A stretch of 5,966 nt of DNA from positions 6,952-12,917 of the forward strand of contig DOIX01000118.1 of NCBI GenBank assembly GCA_003511885.1, written 5' to 3'. Each line of letters opens with the position of its first letter. Position 1 is the stretch's first letter. Positions 1-4,914 of the stretch are shown here, in pieces. Under the pieces are notes generated by a model, which did no database searches, had not been told where the DNA came from, and saw only the letters and a list, made by a program, of their open reading frames with translations. A program made the position numbers and the translations under genes. The stretch is from Cyanobacteria bacterium UBA11153 (GTDB lineage Bacteria; Cyanobacteriota; Cyanobacteriia; Cyanobacteriales; Coleofasciculaceae).

Positions 1-23
1 GCCATTAGCCATTAGCCATTGAC
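1..23. repeat. Heptamer STRR array, truncated by the window edge
   Basis: Three in-register heptamers are visible: CATTAGC (3-9), CATTAGC (10-16) and CATTGAC (17-23). Bases 1-2 (GC) fit the end of a further unit outside the window. The array stops one base before the stop codon of the carboxypeptidase gene (TAA on the minus strand, 25-27), so it would form the start of that gene's 3' untranslated region. The unit belongs to the same CATTRRC family, in the same orientation, as the array at 3587-3635. Heptamer arrays of this type are known from filamentous cyanobacteria as STRR sequences. Confidence 0.8.
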
Positions 24-24
24 G

Positions 25-1356
25 TTAATTTACTATTTCATTACGGGAAGTTTTATTTTGTCTTTGTGGATTAGGTTGTAATTCTTTTGGTAAGGTTTGT
101 ACTGAGCCCCATTGAGCAATGAAATCTTGTAAGAGTATTTCTTGTTGAGTGCGGAATCCTTCTAAATTTGCACCGCCATTCATGGTGACAAACCAAACAA
201 TTCCTTGGTTTTGAGTTGGCAATGCACCTGCTAAAGCACTCACGGCATTTAAACTGCCAGATTTGACTACGGCTAAAGGGGGGATTTTTCGTTCATTTAA
301 GATTCCTTCATCTTGTCCGACTATCGCAAATAGATCGCCAACGGTCATATTATAATCTTGAAGGTACTCCTCGATTGCCAGAAACATAGCACAGACAGCG
401 CGGGGTGAAATCTTATTTTCCTCACTTAATCCGGAGCCATTAACTAGGCTGATTTCGGTTTGGGGAAAATTAGCGGCAGCGGCAGCTTTTTGGGCCACAG
501 CTTTAGCCCCTCCGACAGAATTGGCAATTATTTCCGCCATCTGATTATTGCTATATTGATTCATTTTTTTGAGTAATTCTGCGAGGGGAAATGAATAATG
601 CCGGATGAGAGGTTTGAGGTTATTGGGGGGTGTGGGGGTAACTTTGACTGAGCCTGCGATCGCAATTTGGGGTTTTGGTGTTTCTGGGGGTAAGGTTTGA
701 TACTGGGTAAGGGCTGCTGGAGGCCAATTTTGGGCGTTTAATCCTTGTTTGAGAAGATTTCCGGATTTCAGGGGATTGGTATCAAAATTCATGTAAAATT
801 TACCGATGATAATCAGATTGCCTTTGACTTGTTTGATGCCCATTTGATTTAACATATTGCCAATGGCAAAGGCTTCTTCCCAGACAAAAAATGGATCTTC
901 TCCTCCTTCAATTACTAAGTCTCCTTCTAATATTCCATCTTTAATCTCTCCGGTGCTACTAATGTTGGTAATAAATTGATAATCTGGGTTAAATGTTTTT
1001 AAGGCAGCCAGTGATGTGGCTACTTTAGTGAGGGAAGCCGCTGGTAGGGGAATGGTGCCTTGATGATTGGCTAGTAGGGTATTTCCAGATTGCATCCAGA
1101 TGCCTTGGCTTTGTTTGCTAAATCCTTTGGCGGCAATACTATTTATATATTGTGTTATTTTCTGTTGCATGGCTGAATCGGGGTTATCGGCGGAGGCAAT
1201 TTGTGGTAAATCTGGTTTTTTCACAACTTTGGGTAAAGTGGTAGTTTCGGTGGTGTTGCTGGCAGGTTGGGAGGAGTTGGATTGGCTGCTACATCCGGTA
1301 ATTAGGGTGAGGAGAGTTAGGGTTAGGGTGACTGTTAAGGGGAAGGGTTTGAGCAT
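25..1356 (-). CDS. dacB: D-alanyl-D-alanine carboxypeptidase, PBP4/S13 family, lipoprotein
   Basis: This 443-residue protein should remove the terminal D-Ala from peptidoglycan pentapeptides, and PBP4-type enzymes often also cleave D-Ala-mDAP cross-links. It would act at the outer face of the inner membrane. The N-terminus is a lipoprotein signal: a hydrophobic Thr/Leu-rich stretch ending in the lipobox LITGC (Cys22), then a low-complexity Ser/Thr/Asn/Pro linker to about residue 50. The three penicillin-binding motifs are present: SLTK (nucleophile Ser108, Lys111), SNN (269-271) and KSG (365-367, in place of KTG). NGSGLS (306-311) matches the family's DGSGLS. The SxxK-to-SxN distance is about 161 residues against roughly 245 in E. 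coli PBP4, so the inserted accessory domains are much reduced. The start at 1356 is chosen because it gives the complete lipoprotein signal; no clear Shine-Dalgarno sequence precedes it. The gene is divergent from the porin and follows no visible partner. The family call is firm. The balance of carboxypeptidase and endopeptidase activity is unknown. Confidence 0.93.
   Translation of the reverse strand: MLKPFPLTVTLTLTLLTLITGCSSQSNSSQPASNTTETTTLPKVVKKPDLPQIASADNPDSAMQQKITQYINSIAAKGFSKQSQGIWMQSGNTLLANHQGTIPLPAASLTKVATSLAALKTFNPDYQFITNISSTGEIKDGILEGDLVIEGGEDPFFVWEEAFAIGNMLNQMGIKQVKGNLIIIGKFYMNFDTNPLKSGNLLKQGLNAQNWPPAALTQYQTLPPETPKPQIAIAGSVKVTPTPPNNLKPLIRHYSFPLAELLKKMNQYSNNQMAEIIANSVGGAKAVAQKAAAAANFPQTEISLVNGSGLSEENKISPRAVCAMFLAIEEYLQDYNMTVGDLFAIVGQDEGILNERKIPPLAVVKSGSLNAVSALAGALPTQNQGIVWFVTMNGGANLEGFRTQQEILLQDFIAQWGSVQTLPKELQPNPQRQNKTSRNEIVN
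656..663. repeat. HIP1 octamer
   Basis: This is a perfect GCGATCGC inside the carboxypeptidase gene, extended to TGCGATCGCA. HIP1 is a highly over-represented palindrome in many cyanobacterial genomes and supports the taxonomic reading. Confidence 0.75.
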
Positions 1357-1389
1357 ATAAGATGGAAAGTGATGGTTTATTTAAACTAT

Positions 1390-1564
1390 ACTTGAGAAGT
1401 GGGATAATTTTTTTTTAACGCAAAGGTAGGCCAAGGTTAGCGCGAAGGTACGCTAAGGTTTTTTTGAGCGTGTCTGGTATGGTACGATACTCGATAAGTG
1501 GGATGATTTTTTTTGACGCAAAGGTACGCTAAGGTTTTTTTGAGTGTATCTGGTATGGTACGAT
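1390..1564. repeat. Two tandem degenerate repeat units with a CGCNAAGGTA decamer core
   Basis: Unit A (1390-1488, 99 bp) and unit B (1489-1564, 76 bp) lie head to tail with no gap. Both run in the order ACTYGAKAAGTGGGATRATT, a T tract (9 and 8 T), CGC-AAGGTA decamers, GGTTTTTTTGAG, and TCTGGTATGGTACGAT. Unit A is longer by about 23 bp because it has four decamers (1419-1428, 1429-1438, 1441-1450, 1451-1460), while unit B has two (1517-1526, 1527-1536). The repeat is non-coding. The CGCAAAGGTACGCTAAGG-like core resembles short interspersed repeats I recall from cyanobacterial intergenic DNA, but I cannot name the family. Confidence 0.8.
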
Positions 1565-1610
1565 CGGTTAGAGATGAGTTAAATACTGGATAATTAATGG
1601 TGAATATTGA

Positions 1611-1629
1611 GATAAATTTGATGATTATC
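1611..1629. promoter_or_regulatory. Candidate Fur-type operator
   Basis: The 19-mer GATAAATTTGATGATTATC is an interrupted dyad (GATAA-N9-TTATC). Compared by eye with the classical Fur box GATAATGATAATCATTATC it agrees at 14 of 19 positions. It overlaps the -35 part of a candidate promoter (1618-1648) pointing towards a porin of the iron-uptake-porin family, which suits an iron-responsive repressor. The local DNA is AT-rich, so a chance match is possible. No regulator gene is in the window. Confidence 0.35.
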
Positions 1630-1648
1630 TGGATTAGATAGATATAGT
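1618..1648 (+). promoter_or_regulatory. Candidate sigma70-type promoter upstream of the porin gene
   Basis: TTGATG (1618-1623) and TATAGT (1643-1648) are separated by 19 bp, slightly longer than the usual 17. If used, it would give the porin transcript a leader of about 200 nt containing the stem-loop at 1687-1721. A start closer to the gene, using TATATT at 1804-1809, is an alternative. The assignment rests only on hexamer similarity. Confidence 0.25.
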
Positions 1649-1686
1649 GCTGCTGGAAGCATGGAGTTGCAAATATGGGAATGGTG

Positions 1687-1721
1687 CGCCTGCTTTCTAT
1701 GAGGTGAATGGGATCCAGGCG
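1687..1721 (+). other. Possible leader stem-loop
   Basis: CGCCTG (1687-1692) pairs perfectly with CAGGCG (1716-1721), and a flanking G-T pair can extend the stem to 7. The loop is 23 nt and includes GAGGTG. No T tract follows, so it is not a terminator. It would lie in the porin mRNA leader if transcription starts near 1655. A six-base stem with a long loop can arise by chance. Confidence 0.25.
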
Positions 1722-1853
1722 TAGAGTTTGATTATATCAGGTTTCTGAATCGGGCAACGCCATCGCTACAGAATGGATATCTTTGTTTGCGAAATTTTAC
1801 TACTATATTCTAGCTTGTAACTAGATGAGCGTCCAGTGCTATCGTGGAAAACA

Positions 1854-3554
1854 ATGATGGTTGTCAGGGATTTATTTACCAGTTTTACGGTACTTTTTTT
1901 GATAGTATCAGCGGTTTTAGCAACGCCATATAAGAGTTTAGCTTCTGGGGAAGAGATTCACATCTTACAGGAAGAAGAAATTGATAATGGAGAGGCTAGA
2001 CAAGAGGATATGGATATAAAGAAAAATTCTCTCAGTTTAGATGCTACTATTTCTCCTCCCAGCAATGGTATCGATACTGAAGGCGATAGTCGGGAGTATT
2101 CGGGAAGCTATGGCAATATTTTACCAGGGGAGTCGATGGATCGGGTAACTTCTGTTTCTAAGTTAGCGGATATTCAACCAACTGATTGGGCTTTCCCTGC
2201 TTTAGAGTCTTTGGCACAAAAGTATGGTTGTCTTGTCGAATATCCAGCTCGTTTCTTTGAGGGAAATCAGAAGATAAGTCGCTATGAATTTGGGGCTATG
2301 TTGCTGAGTTGTCAAGATAGCTTCTTTAATTTAGTAACTGAAGATGATTTACATACATGGCAAAGATTACAAGCCGAGTTTGCGACTGAATTAGATGCCC
2401 TGAAAGTTCGAGTTAATTCTCTCTACACTCGCCTTAACCAGGTAAAAGCTAATAAATTTTCTCCAACGCTATTAATGGGAGGACAAGTTATTTTCGGATT
2501 AGCCTTTGCTGAGGGGGGAAAACCACCTGGTAAAGGAGAAACCAATATCGTGTTAACTCATCAAACCCAATTAACCACTGTTTCATCTTTGACAGGAAAA
2601 GATCGTTTACAATTCAGCTTGGCAACAGGTAATTTTAACAACTTGGGCTTTGCTAATCTGAATTCTCTTAATACCTATATGGGATTGCTGAATTATCAAA
2701 CGGGATTAGCCAATAATATTATACTGAATTCACTGGAGTATCGATTTCCCATATTTCGCGATCGCGCCGTATTCACGATTAAACCTGTAGGCTTTAGCCT
2801 GAGCGATATCCTGACTGCCAATACTCCTTATTTTGATTCTGGGCGCGGGGCTATTTCCCGGTTTGCTGCGGCTAATCCGGTTTTCCAAATTGGTAGTTTA
2901 GAGAGTGGTTTGGGTGTAGATTGGTTAATGAATAATCAAGCCCGCTTACAAGTTGCTTATGGTACTCAAAATAGTGCTAATCCATTAGGAGGTTTTTTGG
3001 GTGGCAATCGCTCGGCTTTGGGCATACAATTATTGCTTAAACCTAATCCTAATTTAGTGACAGGTTTTGCTTATATTAATGCCTATACTCGAGATGGTAG
3101 ATTGGATACTTTAACTGGAAGTTTCAATGCGGATACCTCTGGTACTTTTTTGGAACCTGCCCAAATTCATGCTCTTAGCGCTACATTACAATGGAGGCTT
3201 TCTCCCCATACAACTTTGGGGACTTGGGGTGGATTAATTTATAGTAATTCCCTAGAATCGGGTGCTTTTGCTATTAGTGCTACCTCTTTAGTATCTTTAG
3301 GTATTGAGGATCCTTTTGGTAGAGAAGGGGATTTTTTATCTTTTCTTATCGGGATACCGCCTAAGTTACTGATTGGCAGTCAGATTGAACGTTTTGATGA
3401 AGGTACTGCCCTTCATATAGAAACATTTTATCGCTTCCGCATTAATGATTATATATCGATTACTCCTGGTTTTTTTATTGTAACAGATCCCGGACATATT
3501 CCCAGTAATAATCCAATTTTTGTCGGGACAATTAGAACAACTTTTCGGTTTTAA
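1854..3554 (+). CDS. SLH-domain OprB-type outer-membrane porin (iron uptake porin family)
   Basis: This 566-residue protein belongs to the cyanobacterial SomA/OprB-like porins, which form outer-membrane channels for inorganic ions; current annotation calls the group 'iron uptake porin'. In order: a signal peptide (about 1-30, possible cleavage after SLA), an acidic linker (about 33-54), one SLH domain (about 101-154, with QPTDWAF, YGC and SRYEF) that binds cell-wall-linked polymer, a coiled coil (about 162-199), and a beta-barrel to the end, closing with the outer-membrane signature Phe (TTFRF). Cys126 and Cys153 sit at the usual two SLH cysteine positions and probably form a disulfide. I chose ATG 1854 because GGA (1846-1848) lies 5 nt upstream; ATG 1857 is equally possible, and an in-frame GTG at 1836 would add six residues. 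The usual GYPDGTYRG turn is replaced by EYPARFFEG. The FecR-domain gene follows 86 bp downstream. Substrate specificity cannot be read from the sequence. Confidence 0.9.
   Translation: MMVVRDLFTSFTVLFLIVSAVLATPYKSLASGEEIHILQEEEIDNGEARQEDMDIKKNSLSLDATISPPSNGIDTEGDSREYSGSYGNILPGESMDRVTSVSKLADIQPTDWAFPALESLAQKYGCLVEYPARFFEGNQKISRYEFGAMLLSCQDSFFNLVTEDDLHTWQRLQAEFATELDALKVRVNSLYTRLNQVKANKFSPTLLMGGQVIFGLAFAEGGKPPGKGETNIVLTHQTQLTTVSSLTGKDRLQFSLATGNFNNLGFANLNSLNTYMGLLNYQTGLANNIILNSLEYRFPIFRDRAVFTIKPVGFSLSDILTANTPYFDSGRGAISRFAAANPVFQIGSLESGLGVDWLMNNQARLQVAYGTQNSANPLGGFLGGNRSALGIQLLLKPNPNLVTGFAYINAYTRDGRLDTLTGSFNADTSGTFLEPAQIHALSATLQWRLSPHTTLGTWGGLIYSNSLESGAFAISATSLVSLGIEDPFGREGDFLSFLIGIPPKLLIGSQIERFDEGTALHIETFYRFRINDYISITPGFFIVTDPGHIPSNNPIFVGTIRTTFRF
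2758..2765. repeat. HIP1 octamer
   Basis: Perfect GCGATCGC inside the barrel-coding part of the porin gene, embedded in CGCGATCGCGCC. Confidence 0.75.
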
Positions 3555-3586
3555 TCTGGGGAATGTGGAGTAAAAAAATTACTAGA

Positions 3587-3635
3587 CATTAACCATTAAC
3601 CATTAACCATTGACCATTGACCATTAACCATTAGC
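3587..3635. repeat. Heptamer STRR array between porin and FecR genes
   Basis: Seven heptamers in perfect register: CATTAAC three times (3587-3607), CATTGAC twice (3608-3621), CATTAAC (3622-3628) and CATTAGC (3629-3635). All fit CATTRRC. The array begins 32 bp after the porin stop and ends 5 bp before the ATG of the FecR-domain gene, so it occupies most of the 86-bp gap. It contains no GGA or GAGG-like sequence, leaving the downstream gene without a recognisable Shine-Dalgarno site. No spacers separate the units. Confidence 0.92.
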
Positions 3636-3640
3636 CAAAA

Positions 3641-4789
3641 ATGAAAAACTACCTAAATTTCTATTTCCTAATCAGTCTATTATTAGTAATAACCATATCC
3701 TTAGTTAACCTACCCTCAGCGGCACAATCAGTAACTAGTGCTAAAATTATCGAAATTTTAGATAGCGATCGCGTTTTCATTCAGAATCAAAAAGCCCAGA
3801 AAAATGATGTAGCACAATTAGGAAAAGAAATCCGTACCGAAGCAGCTAGAGTGGGATTGAGATTAAATAATAATGCTGGGATTAGATTAGGACAAAATTC
3901 ATCTTTTATCGTCGGTAGTCAATGCGTCCAAATCCGGGGAGGGCAAGCCATTATTTTCGGAAGAGTCAGAGGATGTATTGGTTCAGTAGTTGCTGTAACT
4001 CGCGGTACTATTTACACATTAGAATTGGATATAAATGGCGAAGAAAAGATTCAAGTATTAGAGGGCAAAGTCGATCTATTTGATTTAAAAAAGCCCAGGA
4101 TTAAAATAAGAGTCTTGAATGGAGGAGAGAGAATTTTTATTAGTCAAAATGGGCAAATAGGAGGAATCCAAGCTATTCCCCAAATCGAGATAGATAATAT
4201 ATTAACAGGCCCACTTTTTCAAGGATTCGAGACAATATTTTCTGGTACGAATAGCCAAGGAGGATTTACCGAAACATTTTTAAATGAAGCTATGGTGGGA
4301 ATGAGCGATCCTCTCAATGCGGCTAGGATTACCAGTACTTTATCAAATGACATAAGCATTCCCTTATCAAGTAATACGATAGGAGAAACTAATCCAGCTT
4401 TTGTGGAAGATAGTAGTATCAATGGAAGGTTTACCGTAATTAAATTTGGAGGTAGAGAAACAATTGGGACATTTACCGATAATAACGGCAATACTACTAA
4501 TATTCGGGTTATCCGTACATCAAGTCAAACCACAATTCAAGTCAATCCTACCATTACTATCGGTAACACTAGCATGGGGATAGATACACCTGCCACTACT
4601 CCTTTAATTAATGGTATTCCCGCTAGAGATTTTTCCTTTGGTTTAAGTGGAAATGATACGTTGGTAACAGTTGTTGGAGAAGATGGTCAAATTTTTCGGG
4701 CTAGGGCAATTGGCATCGGTGGTAAATCGCCGAAAGCAGGCGATAGTTTTCCAGGAGTTTTATCTATTGGCAATGCCCCCGATAGGTGA
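3641..4789 (+). CDS. Secreted FecR-domain protein of unknown function
   Basis: A 382-residue protein with a signal peptide (hydrophobic core about 7-24, likely cleavage after SAA at 28), so the mature protein should be periplasmic or surface-exposed. A FecR-type beta-rich domain spans roughly residues 60-148: the RLG-x-NSS segment (82-88), RGTIY (121-125) and LEGKVDLFD (140-148) follow the family pattern. Cys95 and Cys112 bracket the middle of the domain and may form a disulfide. The rest (about 150-382), rich in Asn, Thr, Ile and Gly, matches nothing I recognise. Unlike E. coli FecR there is no cytoplasmic anti-sigma segment before the membrane-spanning part, and no sigma-factor gene is nearby, so a FecI/FecR signalling role is unlikely. 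The start is the first ATG and yields a complete signal peptide, but it lacks a Shine-Dalgarno sequence because the heptamer array ends 5 bp upstream. It may be co-transcribed with the porin. The domain call is good; the function is unknown. Confidence 0.82.
   Translation: MKNYLNFYFLISLLLVITISLVNLPSAAQSVTSAKIIEILDSDRVFIQNQKAQKNDVAQLGKEIRTEAARVGLRLNNNAGIRLGQNSSFIVGSQCVQIRGGQAIIFGRVRGCIGSVVAVTRGTIYTLELDINGEEKIQVLEGKVDLFDLKKPRIKIRVLNGGERIFISQNGQIGGIQAIPQIEIDNILTGPLFQGFETIFSGTNSQGGFTETFLNEAMVGMSDPLNAARITSTLSNDISIPLSSNTIGETNPAFVEDSSINGRFTVIKFGGRETIGTFTDNNGNTTNIRVIRTSSQTTIQVNPTITIGNTSMGIDTPATTPLINGIPARDFSFGLSGNDTLVTVVGEDGQIFRARAIGIGGKSPKAGDSFPGVLSIGNAPDR
3765..3772. repeat. HIP1 octamer
   Basis: Perfect GCGATCGC near the 5' end of the FecR-domain gene, encoding part of the DSDRV segment. 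Confidence 0.75.
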
Positions 4790-4815
4790 TTACAGCTTCT
4801 AAGCTACAAGCATTA

Positions 4816-4844
4816 TTGAATTTAAGAGAAAAGACAGCTAATAT
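4816..4844 (+). promoter_or_regulatory. Candidate promoter of the Rpn-like gene
   Basis: TTGAAT (4816-4821) is followed after exactly 17 bp by TAATAT (4839-4844), about 70 bp before the ATG at 4915. A perfect TATAAT also occurs at 4850-4855 but has no matching -35 at normal spacing. The 125-bp gap after the FecR gene is very AT-rich, so chance matches are likely. Confidence 0.3.
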
Positions 4845-4914
4845 ACTATTATAATATATTTTTCACTCCTAAAACTGATAAAATGAACTAGTAAACATTC
4901 CCCAAATTATCCTA

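Larger units (their letters stand above)
1357..1853. other. Divergent intergenic region between carboxypeptidase and porin genes
   Basis: About 500 bp without a credible gene; every open frame here is short and unlike a protein I know. From left to right it holds the short upstream sequence of the minus-strand carboxypeptidase gene (no convincing promoter found), two T-rich tandem repeat units (1390-1564), a GATAA-N9-TTATC dyad (1611-1629) with a possible promoter, and a stem-loop (1687-1721). Close to the porin start there is a TATATT at 1804-1809 with only a poor -35 match near 1783. The region should carry the promoters of both flanking genes. Confidence 0.7.

Noticed and set aside
1317..1328. 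Telomere-like TTAGGGTTAGGG
   Set aside because: It is the reverse complement of Thr/Leu codons of the lipoprotein signal peptide; only two units occur.
1067..1360. 97-codon open frame on the plus strand
   Set aside because: It lies antisense within the carboxypeptidase gene, over the lipoprotein signal and linker; its composition reflects the T/L-rich signal codons read backwards.
1565..1835. Small leader peptides such as short ATG frames near 1599 and 1661
   Set aside because: They are 13-14 codons, lack convincing ribosome-binding sites and show no attenuator-like codon runs.
3569..3583. Hairpin AGTAA-A5-TTACT after the porin as a terminator
   Set aside because: The stem is only five mostly A-T pairs and no T tract follows, so it is not a credible intrinsic terminator.
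3587..3635. CRISPR array
   Set aside because: The units are 7 bp and directly adjacent, with no spacers; this is a short tandem repeat.
4219..4491. 90-codon open frame on the minus strand
   Set aside because: Antisense to the FecR-domain gene, with no recognisable domain or upstream signal.
3641..4789. Classical FecI/FecR cell-surface signalling regulator
   Set aside because: The FecR domain directly follows a signal peptide, the cytoplasmic anti-sigma segment is absent, and no sigma-factor or TonB-receptor gene is in the window.
4841..4864. AT-only hairpin before a T run after the FecR gene as a terminator
   Set aside because: AATATA/TATATT lacks any G-C pair and overlaps promoter-like sequence, so stability would be too low to call it.
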